64,000 nucleotides of DNA from Prorocentrum cordatum. Taxonomy: Eukaryota > Sar > Dinophyceae > Prorocentrales > Prorocentraceae. Where the stretch lies: assembly GCA_963575745.1 (NCBI GenBank), contig CAUYUJ010014207.1:102001-166000 (forward strand), in the 5' to 3' direction. The notes beneath the pieces were generated by a model, which searched no databases, was not told where the DNA came from, and saw only the letters and a list, made by a program, of their open reading frames with translations. The number at the start of each line of letters is the position of its first letter. Position 1 is the first letter of the stretch. Both the position numbers and the translations under genes were made by a program. Positions 41,089 through 52,427 of the stretch are shown piece by piece.

Positions 41089-42835
41089 GCCACGCGCGGC
41101 CGCCTCGCCACGAAGCGCAGGAGCCAGTCACCAGCAGCGCGTGATGGACGAGCACCTTCCGCTGGCGAGCCGTCGGGAGGCGCTGCCTGCGGCCCGGCCA
41201 GTGCCCGTCGTCGAGCCTGGCACGGCACCACCCGCGATGCGGGATGGGCAAGCGGCTGATGCTGGGCCTGGCGCTGCTACCTCCAGTGCCCCTGAGTGCG
41301 TCCGCAGGCCAGGAGGCGCAGCCGAGCGGGTCTCACCAGCCAAGGGCGGAGACGACGACGCCCCCGACGCAACGGCCGCCGAGCGCACCCGTCGGGAGGC
41401 CGTCGGCAGAGCCTTGGCAGACACGGCCGTCCGTGCAGGAGCGGGGGCCTGACGGCCCATCGGGACCATCCGGCGCGACGGCGACTGACACCAACCATGC
41501 CGAGCAGAGCAGCCGTCGCGAGCGCGGCGGGCGCGCCGTGCGCAGAGGCTGGCGCAAGGCCATGCGCTCGCGCCTAGCGCCTGCACCAAGCTCCGCAGCG
41601 GCTACCGCAGCGCCGCGGGCGGCAGCTGAGCGGTCGGTAGCCTTCGGCGAGCTCTGCATCGACGAAGAGTCTGCCTGCGCGGATGGCCCTGACGCGGCGA
41701 CTGGCCACGGCGAGACTAAAACTGCCGCCGCCCCTGGCCCCTCGCCCAAGGCCCCCCGCCCACGCGATGCCCGCGCGTCGGAGGGGGGGCGCGCGGGTTG
41801 CAGCATGGGATGGGAGGGCGGCGGCGCGCGTGCGATCCAGATGGCGACCGCGTCCACTGCGAGGTCAGGGCGGCCCGAAGGTGACCCGCGCGCCCGATGC
41901 GCGCGGGGGCGGCTCATCCAGGTTGGGCGAAGACCATGGCGCACTGGAGAGTCGCGCGACATACCGTCACAGCGCTCGTGGATCGGACCTGAAGCTGGAT
42001 CGAGTCGATTGGGGCGGCGAAGAACACGGCGCATTGAAGGGCCGCGGGTCTACCACCGCAGCGCCCGTTTCGGAGTTGCTGCTGGTTCGGGAGGGCGGCG
42101 AGCACCTCGCGGCCCCCATGCCGGGCGCCGACGCGGACGGGGACTGCGACCCGATCGAGGTGAAGGCTGCTGGGCCGCAAAGACCCGAGGATGCCCCGAG
42201 AGCAGAACACTTCACGCTCAGCGTCGATACGCGGCACTGGATAAAGTCCCGAGGAAGCCCCCGCGGAAGGAGACGGGCTCAGGCGCGCGGACACCCCGCG
42301 AGAGGCGCGGCATGGAGGCGGCACCTTCGTCGGGAGTGGTGCGCGCGGATTCGAGAGCTGGGCCCCCCCGCTCGGCGTCGACCGCGGCCTTTTCGAGCCT
42401 GGGGCTGCCCGGAGTCTTTTGCGGAGGCACCGGCTCCCCGTCAGCGCCAACGCGGAGTCGCTGAAGCGCACGCGGGCGAACCTCGACACGAGCGGGGCGG
42501 GCGCGGTCAATGGCCCGCGTGGGGGCGCGACAGCGACGGCGGCTATCTTGCCAGACTCGGCTGCTACCTCACCGCACGCGCTACGGGCGGTGGTCCAGGA
42601 GGCGCCCGATGAGTGTCCGCAGTCGAAGCAGGACCTCGCAGCTGCCGCCCTTCCTTGCCCCTCACCCCAGGCCCCCCGCCCGCGCGCCACCAGCTTCGAC
42701 AAGCGGGCGCGCGGGGCGCATCGCGGGGCCGCCGAGGGGGGGCCGGGGGCCCGCGACGGCAGGGAAGGCGGCGCAGGCGCGACCCAGAAGGCCACGACGA
42801 CAACCGCTGCGGCCAAGAGAAGGCGACGCGTAGAG
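41089..42835 (+). pseudogene. LINE C linker, low-complexity coding remnant
   Basis: Ala/Pro/Arg/Gly-rich frames on both strands without recognisable domains. The position between the coiled coil and the endonuclease, and a repeated phrase (CCCCTGGCCCCTCGCCCAAG at 41733, CCCTTCCTTGCCCCTCACCC at 42648), suggest a linker with an internal duplication. Confidence 0.45.
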
Positions 42836-43640
42836 CGAGGTTGTCAGGTCCTGGCGGTCAACGCGACGAGCTGGCCCAGCATGCTCACGCAGCTCGAGGA
42901 ACAAAGGATCCCCCAGGGCCCTGCCGCTGCTCTGAGCCAAGAACACCACTTGGACGAGATCCGCGTGGATAGTGCGATGAAGACGGCCCACCGTCTGGCG
43001 CGCGGAGGCGCCGCGGGCGGCGTTGGCTCACTTGCCAGGCACTGGGTAGTTGTGCGGCGCCGTGGGTTTCAGCGCGATTAGGTCCACGCCCCACTCTCGT
43101 CGCGCCGCGGTTTTTGGCTGACCGACCTCGGGCCCAAGGAGGGGCTGCTGCCGGCGTCGGCCTACCTCCGCACTTTTGAGGAGCTGGGCGACGTCAACTT
43201 GGACCAGCTGTTCGGCGTCGGCGCTGTCCTGCGCGCGGCGGGTCGACCCTGCGCCGCTGGCGGCGGCTGGCAGATGCCCCCGTCGACGCTTGGACACTTG
43301 CACTGGCCGCAGGCAGCGAGGGGGGGGGCCAGGCACCGTCGGGGACGGAGGCCGCCTGCGTCGCCAGCACGAGCGCTAGGGCCATCGATTCCTTCGTCGC
43401 CAGCCGCCGCACGGCAGGCAGGGAGGTCCAGATCATCGGCGACCTCTCTGTCGCCGCGCACAAGAGAGTGGTCCATGACCTTGGCGTCGGCTCCATGCCG
43501 TGCGAGGCGATGGCAATGCGCGTGGCCGAGCCGTTCCCTATCGACATTGCGATTGGCCCCCAACGCCTGCCACCTGACTTCGACCTGCTGCTTGAGGGGG
43601 GCCAGGGTGCCCAGGCTCGTCGAATAGCGAGCACACGGCG
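42836..43640 (+). pseudogene. LINE C endonuclease remnant
   Basis: CQVLAVNATSWPSMLTQLEE and LSQEHHLDE (42840-42960) match the N-terminal strands and the QEH catalytic block of retrotransposon AP endonucleases. After the stop at 43081, another frame gives AGGGWQMPPSTL (about 43258) where GGDWNM is expected, so catalytic Asp and Asn are lost. EAACVASTSARAIDSFVAS (about 43348) and VVHDLGVG match the later strands, ending at PQRLPPDFD (about 43565). Confidence 0.75.
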
Positions 43641-44379
43641 TAGCGACGGCGACGACAGGAGGGTGCTGGACGGCAACTGCCAGTCCTTGTTCCGAATGTA
43701 CGAGGACGAGTTGGTGGGCCACATCGGACTGCGCGGAGAAGGAGAAAAGCACCGTGGCCGCGAGCGCGGGGCCAAGCATGTTATCGCCACGCTGGACATG
43801 CACAAGCGGCGCCAGGGCCATGCAGTTCAGTGGCGCGCCCAGCCGCCTTCGACAGCCACTGGCGATGGCTGGCCGATCGGGTCCGCGAGTGGCGCCATTG
43901 CCGAGCGTGCCCCGCAGGCGTCGCCGCCCTCGCGCGGCCGCGCGCGCCCCGGGCCAGGCTCGCAAGGCTCAGTCAAGCGACCAACGCCGCATCGAGGCCC
44001 GAGACGTGGGCCCTGCGCCAGGCTGCTGCTCGACGCCTCAACGCGGGCAGCGATGGCGAGCTGGATGGGCCGGGGGGGGCCTCACCAAGTGTGCCCGATA
44101 TGGTTGAGACAAGGCAGCTTTCAGACGGTGCCGAAACTGGATTGTTTGGTCGAGACTCGGCGAGCCATGATGCTATGGGCAGGCTTTCCAGTGACTGACG
44201 CAGGACGCCGCGTCGTCGGCCACCTCGCCCGCGGTGACTCCAGGCAAGGTGCAGCAGCGACGAGGCCAAGGCAGCCGCCGAGCCTTGGCGCCAGCTGTAG
44301 TCCAAGGGCCCAGGTCGGGACATCGATTGGCAGGACGACGCTTTCGACGGCGTCACAGTTGAGCTGCCCACGGTCGAGG

Positions 44380-45348
44380 AGGTTCGGAGAGCGTCGCGCG
44401 CCTTCTCGGGGAATCACGGGCCTCGGCTGCGACGCGGTGCATCCGAGGCACTTCGCGCGGCTCAGCGACCAAGCCGTCATGGCGCTCACCTGCATATGAG
44501 ACGGCATGCCGGCGATGGGGCGCTTGCCAGTGGCGATCGCCCTCATTCGTGAGGCCCTGCCGCCGAAGCCTGATGGGGGCCGCCGCACGATTGGGGCATC
44601 TCCTGTGACGATGCAGCCGCCGACCCGTTTTTTTTTTCAGACATGGCGAGGGCGGCAGATGGGCCGACGCCCATCGACGCGACCATGTGCATGGAGTGGA
44701 CTGCCAGGGCAGGAACTGCGAGGCCCGCGTATGGAAACAGGCTGGGCAAGCGGAGTACGCCTCAGCATGCCGCTTGAGAGCGGGGCTCCGATCTTGCTCT
44801 GCCTCACCAAGGCCTACGGGTAAGTTCGCTGGCGCTTGCTCGTGGTCAAGGCTCGGGCCCTGGATCCGGGCCCATGATTGCAACATGCTGCTGCGGATGA
44901 TGGTCGGCTTCTGCAGCTTGCCAAGGGTCATGGCGCTCGAAGGCCTGATCGTGAGGGCGTTTAGCGTGTGGAACGGTGTCGTAGCTGGCTGCTCGTTCAC
45001 TGACTTGATACTGGGGTTTTTCCGGATGCCGATCCTGGGCCGCATGGCGGACATGCCGAACCTCGACCTCGGCAGTGTCGTGGACGACACCCAGCTGTAG
45101 TTCATGGGGCGCGATGGGCGAGTGGTCGGCACGCTCGCCAAGGCCTACGCGACGGTGCGCGCAGGGCCCTTCGCGGACCACCTGGTGCTGAACGATGCCA
45201 ACCGTCACTCGGCGGCGGTGGCGCTGAGTCGGCGCTGCCCGTCGCTGCAGGGGCGGGAGGCCCGCTCGACTCGCAACCTCGGATGCGTTTTGCTGTGCGT
45301 CAAGCGGCTCGGCAGGGCCGCCCGGCGGAAGAGGCTCGGACGCGCGTA
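44380..45348 (+). pseudogene. LINE C reverse transcriptase remnant
   Basis: GLGCDAVHPRHFARLSDQAV (44418) and PPKPDGGRRTIG (44560-44595) are the first polymerase blocks. A frame change leads to ATMCMEWTARAGTARPAYGN. NGVVAGCSFTDLI (about 44970) is motif B. SVVDDTQL (about 45073) is the metal-binding block, with Val where Tyr or Phe is usual. Both Asp remain. STRNLG (45269) matches TARNLG of LINE A. Stops at 44499 and 45100 and frame changes make it non-functional. Confidence 0.8.
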
Positions 45349-45589
45349 GAAGCGACGCGCGAGGTGCCGGGATCTCCGCCGCGCCCGAGGAAAATGTAAG
45401 CAGTTAGTTTCTATGGGAAATGGTGCCTGTGGGGACATGGGGGGCTTCGGTGACGGGCGGGCTTGGGGACAGGCGACCCATCTGCGTCGAGCTGTCCGAG
45501 CGGCCTCATTCGCGCCCGCAGCTCGCCGGCCTTTCGCGCTCGGCCTAGCGCTCTTGAAAGGAGACCGTGCCGCAGTAGACCCAGCGTAG

Positions 45590-46585
45590 ACCGTCGGGCC
45601 CATTTTCATGTTGGGTCCCGTTGGTGCCCAGTCCTTTGGGTAGGCTTTCCCCTCAGCGAGGCTGATGAGTGCTTCGCCCGAGCTGGTCGTTGGCCAAGGG
45701 CCCCGTCGCCGCTGCCCTTGAATTCTGCCCTCAGTTCGGTTGGTCGCTGGGGCCTGGCATCTCTAGCTTGAAGACGGCTCGAGGTGAGGTCCTCTATTTA
45801 AGTGTAGTGCGCCCCCGTACGGTCCAGAAAATCGCCATGCAGAGAGTTTGTGATTGGCTCCTGCGTCCGGCGCGCGCTGTAAGTCACCACCGTTCCCCGC
45901 TTTCCCACCCACCGATCATCGCCCCCATCCAGCACTTGTGCTCAATCAAGCCTTCGGCAGCGACAACTGGACCGCTCTCCACCAGGCCACGGCGGCCACG
46001 GCGCGTTGTCTAGCGGCTAACGGGTATTGGGACACTGTTCGAAGTTCCGTGCTGGCCTCGTCGGAAGCCCCTGGTGTTGGGGGGCGTTGTCCTGGGACGT
46101 GGGTTTTCCCCCGGGACTACTTGCTGCCTGCCTCCTGGAAGGCAGGTGTCCGCGATAGGAGCGAGTGGGCGCTGTGGGGTCACGGACTACTGCCAGACCC
46201 TGTCGCTCGGTGCTTGTCCCCATTTCCGGAGCTCCAGGCCAGTTGGGAGGTCAGACCTCTGGAGGCCACCTGGAGGGAGAGGCTTTTGGCGACGGGTCTT
46301 GCGGGTCCATCCTGGCTTGTGAGCCTCGCCTGACGCGGGCAGGTTGGTCCGTGGTCCAAATTTCTGGTGGCGGCCTCGATGTCGCGGCCGCCCTGCGTGG
46401 GCCCCTCCCTGGGCTCCTCCAGGATTCCGGGGTGGCCGAACTGTTCGATTTGCTGATGTACGTCTCCCACGTTCCCTTTGTACCTTTGTCCTGCGACTGC
46501 GACTGGGTCGCCGCCAGTCTCAGCAAAGGCCGCGGGGTCACTGTAGACAGTATGTGCACGTGCGCTCAGTGATGGAAGCGGGCGC
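45590..46585 (+). pseudogene. LINE C thumb and RNase H remnant
   Basis: GPIFMLGPVGAQSFG (45597) matches the thumb region (GVMPSGSHGAGVVG in LINE A). EWALWGHGLLP (about 46165) corresponds to the RALWSGGLWPP block. FGDGSCGS (about 46287) is the first RNase H block, AELFDLL the Glu block (about 46438) and SCDCDW the next Asp. The frame runs to the TGA at about 46571. Frame changes near 46230-46290 break it. Confidence 0.7.
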
Positions 46586-47280
46586 GGGAGCGGGAGGGCG
46601 ACTTTGGGAGGGGGAAGAGACTAAGGTACAAGGTCACGCGCATGTGCGTGATGACGACCGCTCGCGGATGACGCCAGATACCACACGTTCGGCAATAATT
46701 AGGCTGACAGGTTTGCGAAGGTCGGCGCAGCGAGGCACCCCCAGGATCAGGTCGCAAGCGACCGTGTCCGTCGCACCGCCGGCCTCTCAACTGCAGGCCC
46801 GTCCACCAGCGCTGCTTCGCCCCGTGCGCCTGCGGCCCAAGGCCGACGACGGCCGCCGCCGAGGCTCAATGCCGACGAGGAGGCCCCTGCTGGTGCGCAG
46901 CGCTGCTGTACAGTTCGCGGGCACCTGCTGCGCTGCGGCAGGTGCCCGCGCGCGGCCACGGCGGCGCCGAGACGCTGCGGCAGGCCGCGTGCCGTCCTGC
47001 AGCAGGCCGCCGCCTCGGGAGCGCTGGGCCTCTCGCCTTCTGCGGTTCGTGCGGAGCCCGCTCGTGTGATCATACCCAGCTTTTCGCGGCCGACTGCCGA
47101 GGACACTGCCCCCGCGGGTCGACGGCGCGCGGGCGCCTTGACCGCCTGTGGGAAGCACACCGCCCACGCACTGGGGCGGCGCTGCCGCTGGGTTCGAGGC
47201 CCGTCGCCCCGACTGCGTTCGGTGCCTTCGCCCTGGACGCCAAACTCGGGGACCTCGAGGTTCTCCCCGACTGGTGAGGT
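46586..47280 (+). pseudogene. LINE C C-terminal zinc-finger remnant
   Basis: GPLAFCGSCGARS (about 47023) resembles LINE A's GPFLYCGRCGARV. RLDRLWEAHRP follows, like the terminal helix in this family. An inverted repeat, GGGCACCTGCTGCGC (46919) against GCGGCAGGTGCCC (46936), sits just upstream. Confidence 0.65.
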
Positions 47281-47429
47281 GGTCGCAGGCCGAGTCGCCC
47301 ACTTGGGCGGAGAGGCTCCCGCCCGCTAGGTGAACGCCGCTCGGCGGCGGTGCCCGCGGGTATTGATGCTTCGCGAGGCCCACCGCCACTGTCGTGTACC
47401 GTCGGGCCACACCCTGGTAAAAACTCGTC

Positions 47430-47692
47430 CGCCTCGCCCTCCTCCCCCTTCTCTTCTCCTCTTCTTGTGGGTCCTCCTTTTCCTCGTCCTCCTCCTCCTC
47501 CTTCTCCTCCTCCTTCTCCTCCTCCTCCTCTTCCTCCTCCTCCTCCTCCGCCTCCTCCTCCGCCCCCTCCTCCTCCATATCCTCCTTTTCCTCCTCCTCC
47601 TCCTCCGCCTCCTCCTCCTCCGCCGCCTCCTCCTCCGCCTCCTCCTCCGCCTCCTCCTCCTCCTCCTCCTCCTCCTCCTCCTCCTCCTCCTT
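47430..47692 (+). repeat. CCT tract
   Basis: CCTCCT with CTTCTC and CCGCCT interruptions, downstream of LINE C. Confidence 0.95.
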
Positions 47693-47698
47693 GGGGCC

Positions 47699-47731
47699 CT
47701 CGCCTCCCCGAAGGTGGCCTGGTGGGACGCC
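47699..47731 (+). repeat. 33-bp direct repeat, right copy
   Basis: CTCGCCTCCCCGAAGGTGGC then CTGGTGGGACGCC. Partner of 39893-39925. Confidence 0.85.
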
Positions 47732-47869
47732 GCACCGAGCGAGCCGGGGGGCGCGAGCTCGAGTACGGGGCGGCCGGCGCTGGGCGCGGAGGGAGGCGGC
47801 CGCGCCGGCGCGGCCAGGTGCCTCGAGGGGTGTTCGGTGATTCCAGGATTCGAGCCTCCTTCCGACCTC

Positions 47870-48845
47870 CCGATCCTCCTCCACCTTCTCCTCTTCCTCC
47901 TCCTTCTCCTCGTTCTCATCCTGGTCCTTCTCCTTTTCCTCCATTTCCTCCTGACCTCCTGCTCCTGCTCCTCCTCCTCCTCCTCCTCCTCATCCTCTTC
48001 CTCCTCCTCCCCTTCCGCCTCCTCTCCTCCTCCTTCTCCTCCCCGTCCGCCTCCGCCTCCTCCTCCTCCTCCTCCACCTCCTCCTGCTCCTCCTTCTCCA
48101 CCTCCTCCTTCTCCTCCTCCTCCTCCTCGCCCGCCCGCTGGCTCATCCGAGGGGGTGCAGGGCCTGAGGTAGGCAAGGACGGAGGTCTTCCCCTACGTTC
48201 GTCTCTTTCTTCTCCCTCCCCTCCTCCTCCTCCTCCCTCCTCCTTCTCCTCCTTTTCCTCCTCCTCCTCCGTTTTGACATTGGCCATGCTGCAATCGAGG
48301 CTTGCATTGTTCTAGCCCCCTCCTCCTCTCCTCCTTCCTCCTCCTCCTTCTCCTCCTCCTTTTCCTCCTCCTCCTCCTCCTCCTCCTCCTGCTCCTGCTC
48401 CTGCTCTTCCTCTTCCCTCCTCCTCCTCCTCCTCCCTTCTCCTCCTCCCCTCCTCCTCCTCCTCCTCCTCCTCCTCCTCGCACGGCCCTCCTCCACCCTT
48501 CTCGTCCTCGTCCTGCTCCTCCTCCTCCTCCTCCTCCTCCTCCTCCTCCTCTTCCTCCTCGTTATTGTCCTCCTCCTCCTCTTCTCTTCCTCCTCTTCTC
48601 CCCTCCTCCTCCTCTCCTCCTCCTCCTCCTCCCTCTCCTCGTCCTCTCGCCTGCTCCTTCTCCTCCTCCTTCTCCTCCTCGTTCTCCTCCTCTCCTCCTC
48701 CTCGTTCTCCTCTCCTCTTCTCCTCCACCTCCTCCTCCTCCTCCTCCTCTCTTCCTTCTCCTCTCCTCCTCCTTCTCCTCCTCCTCCTCCTGCTCTGTTC
48801 TGCCTCCTCCTTCTTCTTCTCCTCCTCCTCCTCTTCTCGTCCTTC
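47870..48845 (+). repeat. Long CCT tract with short interruptions
   Basis: Pyrimidine triplets with a unique island at about 48130-48210 and another at 48270-48315. All long frames here are low complexity. Confidence 0.97.
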
Positions 48846-48899
<54 letters not shown>

Positions 48900-49008
48900 G
48901 CATCAGCATCAGCATCATCATCATCATCATCAGCATCATCATCAGCATCAGCATCAGCATCATCATCATCATCATCATCAGCATCATCATCATCAGCATC
49001 AGCATCAG

Positions 49009-49049
<41 letters not shown>

Positions 49050-49092
49050 GCATCATCATCATCAGCATCATCATCATCATCATCATCATCCC
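48846..49092. repeat. CAT repeat with regular CAG interruptions
   Basis: (ATC)n in which CAG replaces CAT in blocks (CAGCATCAGCATCAGCATCA), repeated several times, which suggests segmental slippage. Confidence 0.98.
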
Positions 49093-49233
49093 CCTCCACC
49101 TCCTACTTCTCCTCCGCCTCTTTCTCCTCTTGGTCCTCATGTGCCACTGGGGTTTGCTTGACTGTAAGAAGCGCCAATCCACCCTCAGCCTACACGCCAA
49201 TCCCACCTCCCCCCCTAACGCTGTCTCCTCCCA
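49093..49233. other. No gene recognised
   Basis: Short unique stretch. Confidence 0.3.
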
Positions 49234-49419
49234 GTTGGGGTCGGAGTAGACGGGGTCGAAGGATCGCGCCGTATCGACCATGCATCGTCGATGCGGCTCG
49301 ATGTGGAGACCGTTTCTTTCCACGCCGACGTCGCCGATACATCACCGACGCCGCTGATGCTTCGCCGATGCATCGCCGATGCGGCACGATCCTTCGACCT
49401 CATCTGCTCGGACCCCATC
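49234..49419. mobile_element. Foldback element with about 60-bp arms
   Basis: GTTGGGGTCGGAGTAGACGG then GGTCGAAGGATCGCGCCG at the left. The right end is its near complement (CGGCACGATCCTTCGACC, TCATCTGCTCGGACCCCATC). The arms are about 80 percent identical, with CGATGCATCG-type inner repeats. Confidence 0.85.
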
Positions 49420-49684
49420 TAGGAGGCCTCTAAAGATAGGGTCCTGAGGGATGGGGGAGCGTAAGACTCGAGTATGCACTGAGGGGCACGGTAACGTCAC
49501 AGGACCCGACGGGATTCAACCTTGTTGAACGATCGACGCGGTGTAGAACCTTTGCGCGTGCCGACGCCGCACAAACCTACCGTGAGGCTCGAGTAGGCTG
49601 GAACTCGGGTTTGCCGGCGTTTTCTGACGGGTCCGTGCTGAACTTTGGCGGTCCAGTTTTCTTGGCATGTGTTCAAATCGGGAG
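49420..49684. other. No gene recognised
   Basis: Unique sequence with a GTAAGACTCGAGTATG phrase similar to 23455. Confidence 0.3.
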
Positions 49685-49862
49685 CCTTGGGACGGGGGTC
49701 ATGCAAACGGGGGTCAGTCAGAGCGCCGGATTTTGCAGGATCCTGCGGAGGCAGGTCTGCACTTACCCGGGCTAGCGCGCAGGATCTTGCAGGCCTGACT
49801 GACCCCTGTCTGCATTGATCCGGGTCAGAGCGTCCCCGACCAAAGTTGGGGCCCTGAGGGAT
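49685..49862 (+). repeat. Dispersed repeat family G, copy 2
   Basis: GCAAACGGGGGTCAGTCAGA, GCGCCGGATTTTGCAGGATC, GCCTGACTGACC and GATCCGGGTCAG in the same order as 36855-37050, but shorter in the middle. Confidence 0.85.
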
Positions 49863-50004
49863 GGGGTCCTCAGGACGAGGTCCCCAGGAGGTCCCCGAGG
49901 AGGCCCAAGGAGGGGGAGCTCGTACACACACTCAGAGCCATCCGCCCCAAGAGGACCCCCGGGAGCGCCAACGGGTCCCCAAGAGGCCAACCAGCAGTCC
50001 CAGG

Positions 50005-51215
50005 AGAGGAGGAGGACGCAGCAGGAGGGGGACGAGGAGGAGGAGGAGGAGGAGGAGGAGGAGGAGGAGGAGGACGAGGATGAGGAGGAGGGAGAGGGAG
50101 GAGGAGGAGGAGAGGGAGGGAGGAGGAGGAGAAGGAGGAGGAGGAGGAGGAGGAGGAGGAGGACGCAGCAGGAGGTGGAGAGGGGGAGGAAGAGGAGGGG
50201 AGGAAGGAGGGGTCGAGGGAGTCGGGCGGGGGAGGACGAAGCGAGCGACAGCCGGAAGGACAAGGGAGGAGGCGGAGGGCCGTGCGAGGAGGAGGAGGAG
50301 GAGGAGGAGGAGAGGAGGAGGAGGGCCAGGGCGAGGACGAGGAGGAGGTTGTTGGTGGAGGAGGAAGGGAGAAGGAGGAGGAGGAGGAGGGGACGCAGCA
50401 GGAGGCGGGAGGAGGGGAGAAGAGGGCGAGGAAGGAGGGGGTCGAGAGTTTGGTCGCTCGAGCGAGCGACGAGGCCGGAAGGGCAAGGGAGGAGGCGGGA
50501 GGGCCGTGGAGGAGGAGGGGAGGAGGAGGAGGAGGGAGGAGGGCCAGGCGAGGACGAGGAGGAGGAGGTGGTGGTGGAGGAGGAGGAGGAGGAGAAGGAG
50601 GAGGAGGAGGAGGAAGGACGCAGCAGGAGGGGGAGAGGGGGAGGAAGAGGGCGAGGAAGGAGGGTCGAGGGAGTCGGGAGGGCGAGCGAGCGACGAGCCG
50701 GAAGGACAAGGGAAGGAGGCGGGAGGGGCCGTTGGGAGGAGGAGGAGGAGGAGGAGTGAGGAGGAGGGCAGGCGAGGACGAGGAGGAGGTTGTGGTGGAA
50801 GGAGGAGGAGAAGGAGGCGGAGAGAGGAGACGAGCAGGAGGGGGAGAGGGGGATGAAGAGGGGCGAGGAAGGAGGGTCGGGGAGTTGGGAGCGCGAGCGA
50901 GCGACGCCGGGCCGAAGGGCAAGGGAGGAGGCGGGAGGGCCGTGCGAGGAGGAGGAGGAGGAGGAGGAGGAGGAGGAGGAGGAGGGCCAGGCGAGGACGA
51001 GGAGGAGGAGGTGGTGGTGGAGGAGGAGGAGGAGGAGAAGGAGGAGGAGGAGGAGGAGGACGCAGCAGGAGGGGGAGAGGGGGAGGAAGAGGGCGAGGAA
51101 GGAGGGTCGAGGGAGTCGGGAGGGCGAGCGAGCGACGAGGCCGGAAGGACAAGGGAGGAGGCGGGAGGGCCGTGCGAGGAGGAGGAGGAGGAGGAGGAGG
51201 AGGAGGAGGGACGAC
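50005..51215. repeat. GGA satellite with a higher-order unit of about 225 bp
   Basis: Between GGA runs, a non-simple segment (GACGCAGCAGGAGG ... GAGGGTCGAGGGAGTCGGG ... GCGAGCGACGAGGCCGGAAG, then GGCGGGAGGGCCG) recurs near 50161, 50392, 50616, 50830 and 51058. Long frames on both strands are artefacts. Confidence 0.93.
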
Positions 51216-51910
51216 GGGAGGTGCAGCGGGCTCCAGCAACGACGGCGCGGGCCCCAGTTCCTGCGACTGCGCGGGCCGCACAGCCCTGAGGGCAACCCCT
51301 GTCGGTGATTCAAAGATGGCGTCCTGATGGGTGGGATCCTAACGACGAGGTGCCTCAAGCAATGTAAATCCACCCTTGCATCCCTTCCAATTCTCGGGTC
51401 CCGATCTCTCAGGGCCCCATCTTGGAACCGCCCAGGTGCGGCTGGCTGTTCGTGGGCTCGGAGCTGGAGCACGTTGGCCGCGACCAGCGAACAACACAGA
51501 GGAGGAAGAAGTACCCATGCCGCTCCCATTCTTCCGTTCTCACCTGTTTCGGCCTCGCGGGAGGCCCTCGTCGCCACGGCTGGGATCCCCTCCAAATCTT
51601 TGTCAGAGCGCTTCTTGGGGAAGCTCTGGGGGGTTGCGGTATTAGTACCTTCTCATACACCCATGGGGTGGACGGAAGGGACTATGGTATGGGCGCGGGT
51701 TGTCGGATGGGGACCCCCGCTCGAACGGGAGCCTCCAACGACAACCCACACGCATGCCCAGAGCCAGTCCGCCTCCCTCCAGCCCCCCTAGGGGTACGTC
51801 TGCGTTGATCGTTCGTCAGGCCGCGGCGCGTGGTGGCGGCGCGGGGAGCTGCTTGGCATGCAGGGGCGACGGCAGAAGTCGTGGAGCAAAACGTTGCACA
51901 GACAGGGACT
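51216..51910. other. No gene recognised
   Basis: Unique. I looked here for the missing N-terminal exons of the E1 gene and found none. Confidence 0.4.
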
Positions 51911-51914
51911 GTCG

Positions 51915-52035
51915 GAGCACCGCGCGGACGTCTTGGATCGGCGCTGGGCCATCCCTGGCAGCGCCGCTGGCGCGCTCCGCGCGACAGGGAGGGCGGTCCA
52001 GCGCAGATCCACAAAATCCGACCGGGCGGGCCTCT
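51915..52035 (+). repeat. Foldback element family F, copy 4
   Basis: CACCGCGCGGACGTCTTGGA ... GGCGCTGGGCCATCCCTGGC ... CCAGCGCAGATCCACAAAAT. Confidence 0.8.
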
Positions 52036-52047
52036 GAAAGTTTACCT

Positions 52048-52210
52048 TTAAGCCGTGCCTCTCCCTCTACAGGAGGAAAATTCAAAACTAGTCCAAAAAT
52101 AGTCTGGGGACTATTTCTTGAGTACTTTCGACCATTTGGGATGTTTTTTGCTTAAAATATGTTTTGTTTTTCGTCGACAATTTCCCTGTAGGGGGACACG
52201 CCAAACTTAA
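52048..52210 (+). mobile_element. Introner-like element, copy 15, with perfect target duplication
   Basis: TTAAGCCGTGCCTCTCCC to GGGGACACGCCAAACTTAA. Perfect 8-bp duplication GTTTACCT at 52040-52047 and 52211-52218. It lies upstream of the first visible E1 exon, probably in an intron. Confidence 0.95.
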
Positions 52211-52323
52211 GTTTACCTCTGTGTATTGTTTCGCTCCTCTGAGAGGGGTACCTGAGGGGGGGAGAGGGCATGGTAATTAGGGCGCACTGGCCCGCATCCA
52301 TCGCCGCACGGGGTGGCTCATTC

Positions 52324-52395
52324 ACCCTCCTCCTCCTCCTCCTCCTCCTCCTCCTCCTCCTCCTCCTCCTCCTCCTCCTCCTCCTCCTCATCCTC
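52324..52395 (+). repeat. CCT tract
   Basis: About 22 CCT triplets upstream of the first visible E1 exon. Confidence 0.95.
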
Positions 52396-52427
52396 CTCAT
52401 CCTCAACATGAACGTTATGGCGCTCCG

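Larger units (their letters stand above)
40193..47280 (+). mobile_element. LINE copy C: full domain order, degenerate
   Basis: In order: spliced-leader relics, zinc finger (40410-40480), coiled-coil-like segment (40690-40810), long Ala/Pro/Arg-rich linker (41090-42800), endonuclease (42840-43580), reverse transcriptase (44380-45330), thumb (45590-45780), RNase H (46080-46570) and a C-terminal CxxC region (47030-47190). Frames switch often and stops occur, so nothing intact is encoded. It is longer and richer in GC than LINE A and B, and may be another subfamily. Being led by spliced-leader relics, it probably derives from a trans-spliced transcript. No promoter or poly-A tail is visible. Confidence 0.85.

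Noticed and set aside
49815-51595. Several 300-600-codon frames on both strands over the GGA satellite
   Set aside because: Glu/Arg/Gly and Ser/Pro/Leu runs generated by GGA triplets and the 225-bp repeat; no domain.
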